The notes beneath the pieces were generated by a model that worked only from the letters and a program-made list of their open reading frames with translations, was not told where the DNA came from and did not search any database. This document shows, piece after piece, positions 21,713 through 32,371 of a stretch of 64,000 nucleotides of DNA. How positions within the stretch are numbered: position 1 is the first letter of the stretch; each line of letters starts with the position of its first letter. The stretch is from Mesaphorura yosii. Taxonomy: Eukaryota; Arthropoda; Collembola; Poduromorpha; Tullbergiidae. The DNA is taken from assembly GCA_009869945.1 (NCBI GenBank), contig WIXG01000266.1:1-64000 (forward strand), written 5' to 3'. Made by a program: the position numbers and the translations under genes.

Positions 21713-22133
21713 TTTCAGATCATTTCAGTTTAGTTACACACTTCTATAAGGAAATTAGCGGTTCACGTTCTCCACCAGGACGCAAAAATGTTCAGAACGT
21801 ACGGTTTCAAGAACTCGGACATAAAACTCGATTAAATTATTAAACTAAAACGGGTGCGGGTCACTGAATAAATTGTGTCTTTTGTAGTCGAAAGAGTTCT
21901 TCGGTTCCTCTCGCCGTTTGAAAGTTTGCATTTCCCTACAATAAGATAAAGTGAACTAAAAGATGTTGACTTGGAGCAGTTTCAACCTTTGTTTTGTCCA
22001 CTTGCATTTTTACTTCAGTTTATTGATTCTACTCTGCGCGACGCAGCAAATAGTGATTTATTTTGCTTTGCAATTTGATCAAATTCTACATAACGTGCAT
22101 GGGAAATGTATGTGGAGTTTTTTAATTTTATCT
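21713..22133. other. Intergenic stretch, no gene seen
   Basis: AT-rich gap between the coiled-coil start on the minus strand and the 3' end of the nicotinamidase gene. Confidence 0.5.
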
Positions 22134-23195
22134 TTATTTCTTCCCCCCCGTCTGCTTCTGCAATTCCAGCGCCAGCTTGAGTCCCATCTCCGGGTGTCGA
22201 TCGACTCCATCCACCATCGCCTTCACGCCTCCTGAGTCCACGATGACTCCATGCAACTCTCGAACCTGCTTCTGAATGCCCAACTTTCGGTGCAAATCCA
22301 GTGCGCGTGTGGCATCATCGATGAGGACCGTGCGATAGCCATGTTCAAGAGCATGCAGGACTGACCATCCCACGCAGAAGTCGTAGGCGAGTCCACAAAC
22401 GTACACGTCCGTGATTCCACGGGCCTGGAGCTCCGCATGCAGCTTCGTTTCCGATAGCTTCCCATTATCCCAGAATGCAGAGTATGAATCGATGTCAGGG
22501 TTGGTCCCTTTCTGCACGATGGTGCTCCCGGGTGGAACGACGAGCTTGTCATGCAGCTGAGCCCCGCGTGAACCCTGCACGCAATGCGCGGGCCACAGAA
22601 TTTGCTCGATCCCTCCTTCGAAGACGGCGACGTCCAGCACCTTCGCCTGGGTCGCGTCCTTCAACGGGCTGGATGGATCGAGCTGACGCAGGCCGGCGTT
22701 ATTCACGAAAGAGATGTGATTCGCGGGATGCCAGTCTTGGGCGAAGAACGTATGTGCCCACTTTACATTCGAAGTCAATCCGTTGATGGGGTCGATCACA
22801 TCTGCTCCGTCCTCGTTGAGTGGGCCGTTTCGAATAGCCAGACTCCCGTCCACAAAGTCGTTCTGGACATCAATGACCACGAGCGCCGAGACGGGGTGCA
22901 GGATTTTAGTGATCCAGAGTTCCCAACATTGCTGGAATTCATCGTAGTTGATTAATCCGCTGCCGCTGGTGTTGAAAACGTCGAACATTGTTTTAAGCAC
23001 AGAGTCTTGAATGGTGTAAGACGTGGCTGTGGCTTCATTCCGAAAGAGAGCTGAGGTCAGCGCCCCGAATTCCGAAGGGCTGAGAACTTGATCCTTGTCC
23101 TGATCAAAATGGGCGAAGGTCGACGCAGCGTCGGAGAAGGGGTTCTTGTCCTGGGCCTGGCCACCGCCACCGTTGTGTTGGCCGTTTGTTTCCAT
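22134..23195 (-). CDS. Naam: Nicotinamidase with N-terminal EF-hand region
   Basis: Intronless, 353 residues. It hydrolyses nicotinamide to nicotinic acid in NAD salvage, an enzyme kept in insects and nematodes but lost in vertebrates. The N-terminal 95 residues hold one good EF-hand loop (DQDKDQVLSPSEF, residues 31-43) and a degenerate one (about 75-86), the same layout as fly Naam. The isochorismatase-fold domain carries the full triad: Asp109 (VIDVQNDF), Lys229 (VQKGTN) and Cys274 (GLAYDFCVGW). Metal ligands are in QDWHPANH (154-160) and WPAHC. The calcium-binding module suggests Ca2+ control or anchoring, not shown. Start is the first ATG, in a Gly/Gln-rich leader. Confidence 0.94.
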   Translation of the reverse strand: METNGQHNGGGGQAQDKNPFSDAASTFAHFDQDKDQVLSPSEFGALTSALFRNEATATSYTIQDSVLKTMFDVFNTSGSGLINYDEFQQCWELWITKILHPVSALVVIDVQNDFVDGSLAIRNGPLNEDGADVIDPINGLTSNVKWAHTFFAQDWHPANHISFVNNAGLRQLDPSSPLKDATQAKVLDVAVFEGGIEQILWPAHCVQGSRGAQLHDKLVVPPGSTIVQKGTNPDIDSYSAFWDNGKLSETKLHAELQARGITDVYVCGLAYDFCVGWSVLHALEHGYRTVLIDDATRALDLHRKLGIQKQVRELHGVIVDSGGVKAMVDGVDRHPEMGLKLALELQKQTGGKK

Positions 23196-24200
23196 TGTTA
23201 AAGGAGCAGTTGGACGTTACTTCTCCCTCTGAATCATACAAGAGAACTAATTACTACTCCCAGCTTGGATTTGGATTTCTGCTCCAGTGGTGTGGCCTTG
23301 ATTTTGATTTCAACGTTAAGCAATTACGATTTTCGTGAGGGGTGGAACGTGACATGACATTTCACATTTATTACCCTTGTTTATGGATTTCGTTCCAGTC
23401 GAGTGCACGGCGTGATGACAGGTTACAGTGAACAGATGCGAAATACTATTGAGCCGACGACTGACAAAAAACGACTAGAAGGTCCAAATCGAATGGTATC
23501 AGCATATCAGTGCATGTCACACGTTTTTGCAATTAACATGACTTTTATTACTTACAACCGGAAATGGACTTTGTTCAGCTTTTCAGCGCGCGTGGAGAAC
23601 AGCGCAGACCACAGGCAGGTAGGCAGGCGGGGAGAGTGACGTGTGATATGATATCAACGAAGAGTTAGCTGATTGGCGCAATGATATCTGTATTGTTTCA
23701 TATTAACAAATGATAGTCATCCGCTTGAGTGCAGGCGTAGCAAGTCAGAATCCCCTTTCCAACTGCCCCCTCTCAACTGACCCCCCGTCAACTGCCCCTA
23801 GTCAAGTGCCCCTTTCAACCAAATTGGCATAAACATGCCTTTTTGAATCATCGCATAATTATTTGCATCCTCTGCGAGCTGATAAGGCTTAGGATGTAGT
23901 AAATACAACTTCAAAGGACTTCTTTGCCAGAACTGGACGTGCAGTTCAGTAGCAGATGACGCAGGGGGCAGTTGACTAGGGGCAGCTGTCATGGATTCGA
24001 ATGCAGGAAACGGTGAAAGAGCAAACGGCAAGCGTCAATGCTGAACTTTGCGCTGCTCCGCTCAATTCCCTCGAATTTCAAACCCGTGTTTACAGTCATC
24101 TTTCTTGAGCTCTAGCAGTTGCTCCGGTTGCTCCAGTCAGAAAGTGCCGTGCCGTGCAGTATTCGCATCAGATTCGAGTTAATTGATCTGATTACGCATC
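23196..24200. other. Intergenic stretch holding an inverted-repeat element
   Basis: No gene-like frame except a short one inside the repeat element at 23752-23990, listed separately. The right end is the leader of the C2H2 gene at 24201. Confidence 0.5.
23752..23990. repeat. MITE-like inverted repeat with tandem TCAACTGCCCC units
   Basis: The left end (23752-23820) is an imperfect array of about five units close to TCAACTGCCCC. The right end (23965-23987) is the reverse complement of 23790-23812, 23 bases with two mismatches. About 150 bases lie between. Short element size and end structure fit a non-autonomous DNA element (MITE); no target-site duplication was confirmed. Confidence 0.5.
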
Positions 24201-25621
24201 ATGGCAGAGCCAACTTCATCCTCCTGCTCCGGCGGCGCGAGCTCCAGCGGAGGAAGCGCCGAATTCCAGTTGAACCTCGTCCTGCAACTCCAGCAGAGCA
24301 TGCTCAATTTCCAGTCGCAGTTGACAGAATTAAGCCTGAAGCTCATCCAGTTGGAAACACAGCAGCAAAAGATGAATATCAAGCTGGAGGACACTGCAGA
24401 CTCGGTGCAGTGTCAGGTGAGCTCCTCCTCTTCCTCCGTCAGCAGGTCCGTCATCAAAGACATTTCGGCTCTTACGAATCGATTAGAAAATCTGGAAAAG
24501 AAAGTGATCACGACCGTAAATAGTGACATATCTCTGCTGGCTGAGAGGGTGCTGACCTTGGAGGAGAAGGCGCAAGTTAAAGAACCGCTACCACGGCTGT
24601 CACTCCAGCGCCAAGTGAATCAACCACAGCTTCAGGTTCACGCAGTTCCGGATGTTGGACCGACAGCAGCTGGAAGCAGTAGATACAACTCTTTTACTCC
24701 TACTCCGACTGTATTCGTGAGTGTCAGTGGTGGAGATGACACCTGGAACTACGGTAATCAGCAGCAGCAGGTTATAAAAGTCCTTGACGAATCACAAACG
24801 TTTGGATCCACACCGAACTACACATGGGATGGGATGGAGGAGGAAATGGCAATACCCACATCAATTGATGATACCCTTGGCCTTGGCCTAACGGACGAGC
24901 CCGAAATGATCATCAGTGAATTTGATCATAACTCTGTGGATATGCTGGGAAATGACACGGATGAAATGTACGGATCTCCACACCACCAGTCGCTCATCTC
25001 CAGCATCTCCCTAAACGCAGCCGGCTCACAGCCAGGGCCAAGCTCGTCTGCGTCTGATCCTGTTCTTTCCAAGCCTTTCCAGGGCAACAAATGGTTCATT
25101 GACAAGCTGGGCAGACGGCACGACTTCATGGTAAGTCACCCTGGTCGTCGTTTCATATGTCCAGACTGCCCATCAACATTCTCCACCAAGCCATACCTGA
25201 CTCGACACTTCAATGAGAAGCACTGCGACCCAAGTAAACACAAGTGTGCATTTTGTGGACTCATCATTGACGTGGGTCACCGTCGCGAAAAGTTGCTGCA
25301 GCATGTTCGGGGACACGAGGAAGAAAATGCCGCCAATGACCGGCGTGAGACCACGCTCTCGGGAACCACATCGTCATCTGTTGCGGGTAAGAGTGGTTAA
25401 ATCACGATTCATTAATTTGTCCATTCTTGTAGTCACTTAACGAGTGCATTAATATTGCTTCTCGCGTGGCTTTTTCCATTCCAGGAGACGAACAGCAGCC
25501 CCCAAAACGATTTTCATGCAAAGTCTGCCCCAACACTTTCGCCAAGGCGGAGAACCTCGCGTGCCATTACACGATCAGTCATTATCAAGCTGCATTGGAC
25601 CACAACCTCGTCGTGGAATAA
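24201..25621 (+). CDS. C2H2 zinc-finger protein with N-terminal coiled coil
   Basis: Two exons (24201-25386 and 25485-25621; 98-base intron, phase 1) give 440 residues. A Ser/Gly leader is followed by a Gln/Leu-rich coiled coil (about residues 25-60) and a second helical block (85-120), probably for dimerisation. A long Ser/Asp-rich acidic middle follows, then three C2H2 fingers at the C-terminus: ICPDCPSTFSTKPYLTRHFN onward, KCAFCG (long Cys-His spacing) and, in exon 2, SCKVCPNTFAKAENLACHY. Presumed nuclear DNA-binding regulator. A GT-rich leader and good start context support the ATG. Confidence 0.8.
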
Positions 25622-26101
25622 AATCGACTCTTATCCGCCTCCGTTAAGGCCTAGTAGCTCAGATCACTGCCAGTTTGTTCGTCGAACACCGATGCTTTGA
25701 TGACAGAACACAGTATTTATTTTAGTCTTTCACAGTGGCACTGCGAATGAGAAGTGCTTTTTTAAAGGTTGTTAACTTATAACTTTAGTATTCTTGTTTA
25801 CTCTATCCTATTTTTGAAATTTTTGTCATTTACTTTGTGCGAATGGGAATAAAGCCAGTCCACTTTTCCTTCGTTCTTGTAAATTAAGATTAAGATTCAT
25901 GATCGTCACTTTTATCTCCCATCGAGATTGTAGCTCATTCGAATTTATGCTGTACGCAGTACGCAGTAAGTTTGTAACTGAGCCTTGAATTATTTGACCT
26001 TTCACTCTTCACGTTACACTGTGTTTAGCAAGCTTAGCTTTGGAGAATTCAAAAGAAGAAATCGTAATTCGTAACATCGCAATTTGGGCTACTGTAAAAC
26101 T
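25622..26101. other. Intergenic stretch, no gene seen
   Basis: AT-rich 3' flank of the zinc-finger gene, then the promoter/leader of the GILT-like gene. An AATAAA-type signal lies near 25847. Confidence 0.45.
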
Positions 26102-26894
26102 ATGGCTCGTTTCCAATATTTAATCGTAGTAGCCCTCTGTTGCCAGTTTTCAGTGGACTACGTGAGTACGAGTGGCCCAGGCGCTGATGATCCTCTGCCA
26201 GTGAGCAAGGTAATCTAATCAAATCAGTAATCAGTTAATCAGTTTAATACTGAAAGAAGACAGAGCATAGAAGTGTTTTATACTCTGCTCTGTCCCACAG
26301 AAGCTCCAAATCGCGCTGTACTACGAGTCGCGGTGCCCCGGTTGCGACAACTTCATTGTGACCGACTTGCATCCTGTTTGGAAGAAGCTCGGAGGAAGTC
26401 AATACCTGGACATCGACCTGATCCCGTACGGCAACGCGCAAACGGATAAGAACCATCACATCGCCTGCCAGCACGGCCCCGACGAGTGCAAAGGCAACGT
26501 CCTTCATAATTGCGCCCTGCACTACATTCCGACGTCCGACCTCCGCCTCGCCTTTGTCACCTGCACCTTCTTCAGCCCCTCGCCCTTCAAAGCAGGTGGT
26601 CCGTGCGCGAAGCTGCTCAAAGTCGATTTCCGACCCATCAGAAACTGCACTCACAACGGAGAAGGAGAACGGCTCCACTACTTGGCGGGAGTACGCACAG
26701 ACGCCCTGCAGCCACCACACGAATGGGTGCCCTGGATCATATTTGACGGGCAGTACAACGCAAAGGAGATGCAGGACGCTCAGCAGGACTTTCTCGGGTT
26801 TGTCTGCAGGAAGCTGAAGACTAAAGGTGCGACTCCGGCCCCGTGCGTTGGCAGTAGCAGTGGAAAGTCCGGAACCACTTCGACTGTAGATTGA
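26102..26894 (+). CDS. GILT-like thiol reductase
   Basis: Exons 26102-26209 and 26301-26894 (phase 0) give 233 residues, with a signal peptide at about 1-20. The active site is CPGC (Cys48 and Cys51) in a thioredoxin-like start. The family signature CQHGPDECKGN follows, and cysteines later in the chain can form the structural disulfides. GILT enzymes reduce disulfides of proteins in acidic lysosomes or phagosomes; arthropod members take part in immunity and are often secreted. The C-terminal 30 residues are a Lys/Ser/Thr-rich tail. Polyadenylation signal AATAAA at 26920-26925, 26 bases after the stop. Confidence 0.92.
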
Positions 26895-26919
26895 TTTCCG
26901 GCTGGGTAAGCAAGGGTTC

Positions 26920-26925
26920 AATAAA
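26920..26925 (+). terminator. Polyadenylation signal of the GILT-like gene
   Basis: AATAAA 26 bases after the stop codon. Confidence 0.6.
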
Positions 26926-27103
26926 TTCTTGAAAATACCAGTTTTTTCCTTACAACATTTTATTATTGATTATAGCAGTAATTTTTAGGTGAAATTGGAA
27001 TTAATATTTGTATTATATAGCTCATTTATAATAATGGACTCTTTTGCTTCAGCTTTGCAGGAAAATTAATAAATCTTAATCGCGTGGGAGTGAATTAATT
27101 CCA

Positions 27104-28027
27104 TTAATTTGCACCAGTTGCACGGAGTTGAATGTCGTGAATCTGAAAAGATAACCAAGATAATGCAACGTGATTAGGCGATTCGGCGAATGCGCGGATT
27201 TTAATGTGTCTCCATTTATATACCTGAACAGTCTCCGGCGCCGAAAGTGCAAATATGAGTGAATCAGCTACGTCTTTCGGCTTCAGGGACGGCATGTCCT
27301 TGGTTACCTTCTCGCGAATCGCCTCTCCGTAAGCATGTGAAACGAAGTCGGTGTCCACAAGTGACGGGCTGATGGCAGTGACTCGAATTCTTGACCCACG
27401 ACCCAGCAGCTCCTGCCGCAAGGCCTCGTTGATCTGTGTGATGGCGTACTTTGTAGCTCCGTAAGAGTGGGAGGCATCCATGGGCTTGACGTAGTGACCG
27501 AGCATGCTGTTGATGTGGATAATGTGGCCATCATCCACTCCGCGAGCCTGCATCGATGCAATCGCCTTGTTATCACATGAAAGCACCGCCACAACGTTGA
27601 GGTCCAACATTTGCTTCATTTTCTCGACGGAGCAACCGATGATGGGTTCCCCAAAAGATATCCCAGCATTATTGATGCAAATGTCCACTCCGCCGAATTT
27701 GGAGGTGATCCATTCAAACATGGCGGCGATCTCGGGCTCTTTAGTGAGGTCACACTTGTACGGATGCAGCACGCCAGAGTGGCCAGCGCCTGCGATTTCA
27801 GCTGCAAGAGCCTGATAAATAAGACAGCCCAGTCATAAACTCGTCATTCCGCGGATTTAAAAACGACATATGCTTCATACCGTGATTTTGTCGACACTTC
27901 GCCCACACCCAATCACATGAATACCGTGCTGAGTCAAACCCCGACAGATCTCCGATCCAATTCCATAGCCGGCGCCGGTGACCAAGGCGTAGCGACCCAG
28001 CCATCTGGAAATTGAGGGTAGTGCCAT
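27104..28027 (-). CDS. Short-chain dehydrogenase/reductase, DHRS11-like, copy 1
   Basis: Three exons (28027-27881, 27811-27224, 27142-27104; all phase 0) give 257 residues. Rossmann motif TGAGYGIG near residue 18, INNAG in the middle, and catalytic Tyr/Lys in YGATK. The close family is the classical SDR group of DHRS11 and insect farnesol dehydrogenases, which use NADP(H) on alcohol/ketone substrates. The last exon encodes only 12 residues (IHDIQLRATGAN). It faces its paralogue at 32372-33215 on the other strand, about 4.3 kb away; the two agree over nearly the whole length, but the last intron is missing in copy 2. Confidence 0.92.
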
Positions 28028-28134
28028 AATGACTATGAGTTAGTATTAGTATACTTGAATGATCAACTGATAATTTGTCTTGGCAGTCTTGGCCACTCGG
28101 TCGGACTGTTTGGTGAGGACTGTCTGAAAATGTG

Positions 28135-28141
28135 TTTTATA
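28135..28141 (-). promoter_or_regulatory. TATA box of dehydrogenase copy 1
   Basis: TATAAAA on the minus strand in GGTATAAAACAC, about 108 bases upstream of the start codon. Confidence 0.45.
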
Positions 28142-28856
28142 CCGGCTAATTGCAATTGGTAACGACTTGAGTGACCTTCACTTTGTGAAACTATTTTAAC
28201 TCAGCAGTCAATGGAACAGACTAGACTAGACCAGGCTGGGACGCTGGGAGAGGTGCAAGTACAAGCCAGCGTCAGTGCAAATTATGTAATCACTGACTCA
28301 CTAGTTTAGTAGCAGTCTCAAGGCCTCTCGGGTTACTCACGTAACGATTCGAGTCTGGATTCCAGACTTGCATCCCGCACAAACAATATTCAAGCCAATC
28401 TCATTCGTCTGTCCTTTCAGTCGTTGGAGATACAGGTAGCATAAGCGCATGGTTTTACAGCGCTCCTGATCCCGATTGCATAATTTCTCGAAAGAAGTTC
28501 CAAATACTCGTTCCGGTTGTATACTAGCTCACTACGTCGTCACCACGAAAATCCTTAACATGAACTGAAATCCCTTATGCTGATCGATTACTAATCGTAA
28601 TCGTCGTAATGTAAAGTTACCATTTCATTCGACTGAACAAAGAAGAGCTTCGAATGAAGAATGAGAAGCTTTTCCTCCACCGCGTAGCACAAACTATGTA
28701 AATTCGTAGAACATTCGCTAACGGTCGACGACTCGACTCGAGCACCGAATTTCCTAATTCTACTTTAGTTTATTCGTCGTGATCAACTGAAATAAACGTT
28801 TACTAATTTGTAATCAGAGATAATCAGTGATCTAAGTCCAGTATTCAGTGATAAAA
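28142..28856. other. Intergenic stretch between divergent genes
   Basis: No gene-like frame. Contains the upstream regions of dehydrogenase copy 1 (minus) and UBE2S (plus). Confidence 0.5.
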
Positions 28857-29762
28857 ATGGCGTCTACATCGTCATCTACGGTAAGATCTTCTAAAAATAT
28901 TAATAAGCCATGTAAATCCTCTTTTAAAGTCCGGGCAAAACTTTAATAAATTGATGTTTATTTTCAGCACTCGACCAGCAACGTGGAAAACCTGCCTCCC
29001 CACCTCATTCGACTGATAACCAAACAATTGCTGCAGCTCCACAAGCAACCACCCGCCGAAGGAGTGCAGGTGCACTTGAATCATGACGACGTCAGTGACG
29101 TTCAGGCGACGATCGTCGGGCCGGAGCATACGCCGTATGCAGGGGGCCACTTTCGCATCAAACTCGTCCTCCCAACCGACTACCCTGCCCAGCCACCGCG
29201 AGGCTACTTCTTGACGAGGATATTTCACCCAAATGTGGCCATAGCCAACGGTGAAATATGCGTGAATGCACTGAAGCGTGCGGTCGACAGCAGTCGGGGT
29301 CCACCGCCTCCCGGACGGAGCCAGGGCCAGTCGGCAGAGTCAAGTGGGTCATCAACGCCTGCTGCGGGTTCCCTCGGCCACGTGATGGTGGTCATCAAAT
29401 GTCTACTGATCAACCCAAATCCGGAATCTGCTCTGAACGAAGAGGCCGGCAAACTGCTGCTGGAAGACTACGAGGAATTCGCGAAGAGGGCTAAATTAAT
29501 GACTCAGATCCATGCAAGAGCTCCGCTGACAGCATCCCGACCGACGTCAAGTACAAAGCAACAGGACGACCCTGCAGGGTCGTCCTGCAGCAGCGGCGGA
29601 GCTGATGACCCTGGAGCTTCGGCGAACGGTGGAAGCAAGCGGCAGCTGGCGGAGTCGAATAATTCGTCAGGCCCAGCGGGTTCCGACTTACCTTCGTCCT
29701 CAGACGCCCAAGCACAAAGTCAGAGTGCACTGAACAAGAAGAAGAAACTCAAGCGACTGTAA
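28857..29762 (+). CDS. Ube2s: Ubiquitin-conjugating enzyme E2 S
   Basis: A tiny first exon (28857-28880, eight codons) joins in phase 0 to 28968-29762; 272 residues. In animals UBE2S extends K11-linked ubiquitin chains on anaphase-promoting-complex substrates. The UBC fold is clear: HPN motif in RIFHPNV, active Cys106 in [10 protein letters not shown], and [21 protein letters not shown] segment of about 25 residues rich in Gly/Pro/Ser ([15 protein letters not shown] onward) sits between the active-site helix and the [13 protein letters not shown] helix, where the vertebrate enzyme has a short link. The C-terminal end is a Lys-rich tail (KKKKLKRL), as needed for APC/C binding. Confidence 0.93.
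29562..29587. repeat. 26-base perfect palindrome inside UBE2S coding sequence
   Basis: The arm CAGGACGACCCTG is followed directly by its reverse complement, so the 26 bases read the same on both strands. It encodes the low-complexity tail of UBE2S. Confidence 0.85.
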
Positions 29763-29967
29763 AGCTAAACTTCACTTAATTATAATACTGTATTTTGTAA
29801 AAGCTAGTAATTATTTAATGCATTACTCCACTACACAAGTAAAGATTGTTTTGCCTTAATTAAACAGAAAGAGAAATGAAAGTAGTCTGAATTGCTGTCG
29901 CATTCATTATCGAAGGGTCCGGTCGCTTGGTCAAATCTGTACACGAATGTTCAATTCAGCTCTAGTT

Positions 29968-31770
29968 TCAATCCACCTGCACCTGGTCGACAAGCTCAAG
30001 CGTGGTTTCATTCTCCGTGAACAGCCGAATCGCAAACGCGATGTCTTTCCCAGCAAACTCGTCCGGAATCGTCGGTTTTCCATTCTTGTGGGGCTTCGAC
30101 TTGAGCACGGGCACGATGATGTACTGCCCGGGCTCGAGAAACGTCCACTTGTTGCAGTCTCGCGCAATGTTCGACTCCGACGTGAAGACCGGACTCGTCT
30201 TCTTGTAAAACTCCTGCAGCGGTTGGTTGAGATCGTCATCGTCCACGCGGTAAATATAAAAGTAAAAGCTCGGGTTCTGGCTCAGTTTTCCGTGGTAGCC
30301 TCCGAGAATGACCTGAAAGGCCGCCATGCATTTGCCGTCTTGCCCCGGAGCACTCGCTCGTCGCACTCCACTCAGCTCTTGCTTGACCTCAAACTTGTAG
30401 GCCGGGTAGAGGTGCAGATTCGCAGCCACTCCAGCTTTCGTTGGCAACTCCAGCGGCTGGAGGGCAGCCGGCCAGACGCCGCGCACCCACGAGAACTTCG
30501 TCCCGTCCGTGAGTCCAAAGACGCAGTAGTTCAGCGAGCGGCAGTACTTCACCACTTCGCGCAGGTCGATCCAGAAGACCCCGTCCACAATGTCCGTCGA
30601 CCCCGCCACGTTCCGACCGCGCAGGTCCCGCTCGAGTGTGGCCCAGCCCTCTTCGTCCTTGTCGCCGAAGGGGCCAAACCATTCGTGCCTCGCATGCGGG
30701 TTGCGCACTTTCAGCAGAAGCTTCGAGCCTGTACCGTCCTTCAGACGCACTTCCTGAGCGTCGAGGACCGTGTAAGCGTGGCTCTTGCATAGCCCCATCC
30801 CATGCACTGAATCGTCGTGGGTCACTTTCCCCGTTGCCTCATCAAACGTGTAGCCACGCACGACCCCATGCGTCTTGTAGTCCGTGTACGCTTCCAGTGC
30901 GCCGTACTCCTGGGCCGAGTCCAAGTCCAGCGTACTGATGCCCACGAAATTCCCCGATGCCATCGTGGTCTTGACTCGCCGCTCGTGCGCCTCGTAACTC
31001 AGTCCCTGCTTGTTCCCCGCGCACTCGACGATCTCCGAGTACCCGCCGGTAAAGTCCTCGAGCCCGTACGTCTGGAACCCGCCTTCAATGAAGTGGTAGC
31101 ACCCATACAGCTTCGCGTACGCCTTCTCGACGAGCGCCGGCCAGAACTCGGCGACGCGTGGCTCCTGACCGGGCACGGTGATTTGTGTGAATGCAGGCAC
31201 CCATTTGTACTCTGTCTGCTTGCTCTTTGTCGCCGGAAGTCGATCGTCCACGACGACGTCGACCCACTTGCAATGCTCCATGCTGTAGAACCGGAAGTGG
31301 AAGGCCCCGCAGTACTCACCGTCCTCGAACCCGTTGAAGTTGTCGTCCGGGACGATGAACGCTATCTGCTCCTGCCGCGTCGTGAGCGCCTGCAGCGCGG
31401 CGACGTACCAGCAGTCGCCCAGTCCGCCCTGCTTCAGATCGTACTCCGAGCACAGATTCGAGCCGCAGAGCGACTGGTCTTGGTCCACGGCAAACTGCGG
31501 GCGATCGATCCCGACTTCGTTGCAGAGCGCGTGCGGGCGCCACCACTCGTACGACTTGGCCGCCTTGCCCGACTCGGCCGCCGAGTCGCCGCCGATTTTA
31601 CCCAGCGAAGTGGCGTCCGCCGGGAAGTCAGGGTCCTCGTACAGGCGAGAGGAGTTGTACTCCTGCCGAATCGTGTTAATATTCACTGGGCCGCCCGTGC
31701 GGGAGCTCAGCGGTGAGCCCTCCCCTCCAGTATAGTAAACGGGTACGTCTTTTACGATGTAAAATGCCAT
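29968..31770 (-). CDS. Calpain-family cysteine protease without penta-EF-hand domain
   Basis: Intronless, 600 residues. The CysPc domain starts near residue 45 (LYEDPDFPAD) and has the full triad: Cys120 (GGLGDCWYVAAL), His331 (KSHAYTVLDA) and Asn357 (VRNPHARHEWFG). Classical calpains have Trp after Asn-Pro in the last motif; here it is His. The beta-sandwich domain (about 430-600, including KWTFLEPGQYIIVP) ends the protein, so there is no penta-EF region and calcium sensing would rest on the protease core alone. Members cut cytosolic substrates in a limited way. No introns in 1.8 kb, while most genes here are split, is a possible sign of retroposition. Confidence 0.9.
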   Translation of the reverse strand: MAFYIVKDVPVYYTGGEGSPLSSRTGGPVNINTIRQEYNSSRLYEDPDFPADATSLGKIGGDSAAESGKAAKSYEWWRPHALCNEVGIDRPQFAVDQDQSLCGSNLCSEYDLKQGGLGDCWYVAALQALTTRQEQIAFIVPDDNFNGFEDGEYCGAFHFRFYSMEHCKWVDVVVDDRLPATKSKQTEYKWVPAFTQITVPGQEPRVAEFWPALVEKAYAKLYGCYHFIEGGFQTYGLEDFTGGYSEIVECAGNKQGLSYEAHERRVKTTMASGNFVGISTLDLDSAQEYGALEAYTDYKTHGVVRGYTFDEATGKVTHDDSVHGMGLCKSHAYTVLDAQEVRLKDGTGSKLLLKVRNPHARHEWFGPFGDKDEEGWATLERDLRGRNVAGSTDIVDGVFWIDLREVVKYCRSLNYCVFGLTDGTKFSWVRGVWPAALQPLELPTKAGVAANLHLYPAYKFEVKQELSGVRRASAPGQDGKCMAAFQVILGGYHGKLSQNPSFYFYIYRVDDDDLNQPLQEFYKKTSPVFTSESNIARDCNKWTFLEPGQYIIVPVLKSKPHKNGKPTIPDEFAGKDIAFAIRLFTENETTLELVDQVQVD

Positions 31771-32371
31771 TGCGGGCTAATTTCAACAGAAAAGCGGTGG
31801 CAGTAGGAAGTTTAAAAGATTTGCATCGATGGCAGGCCGAGAATGAAGTAAAGTTTCGATACAACCCCAATTTAAAGCTTCTGGAGCTCATCCTAGTCCG
31901 CAGTCTGGATTCTAATCTCGACCCAACAATTGAGACGGGGCAACGACCACGTGGAATTTTTCATTCGATTAGCTAACCAAAACCTCCGATAATTCATTCT
32001 AGTGCCATTTAATTGCCGCGCATGGCACACCGCAGCCACAAACCTTCAATTAAATACAGGATTGTAATAGGTAAACGACCAGCGAGCGGTAATGGTCACT
32101 GTCACACCTTCAGTTCAGGCAGATATGAGCAAGTTTGAGGGTACAACTGCCCAAATAATGAAATCAACACAAGGGCTCATAAAACTTTGTTGGATGAGAG
32201 CGTTTCACATCGAAAATTCAAACATGCAACCGGCATATAGAAGCGAGCAGCAGCTGCTGGAGTGCTGCTGGCTGGAAGGTAACGTGTTGCCAATCTAATT
32301 AAGTGCCACTGCTAGGCTGACTGATAATTGATTCACTCGGTTGAGGTTGACCATTGACTAACGTACTTTAA
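31771..32371. other. Intergenic stretch between divergent genes
   Basis: Short frames only. Shared upstream region of calpain (minus) and dehydrogenase copy 2 (plus). Confidence 0.5.

Noticed and set aside
29947..31716. Long plus-strand frames opposite calpain
   Set aside because: Antisense to a complete catalytic domain; no motifs of their own.
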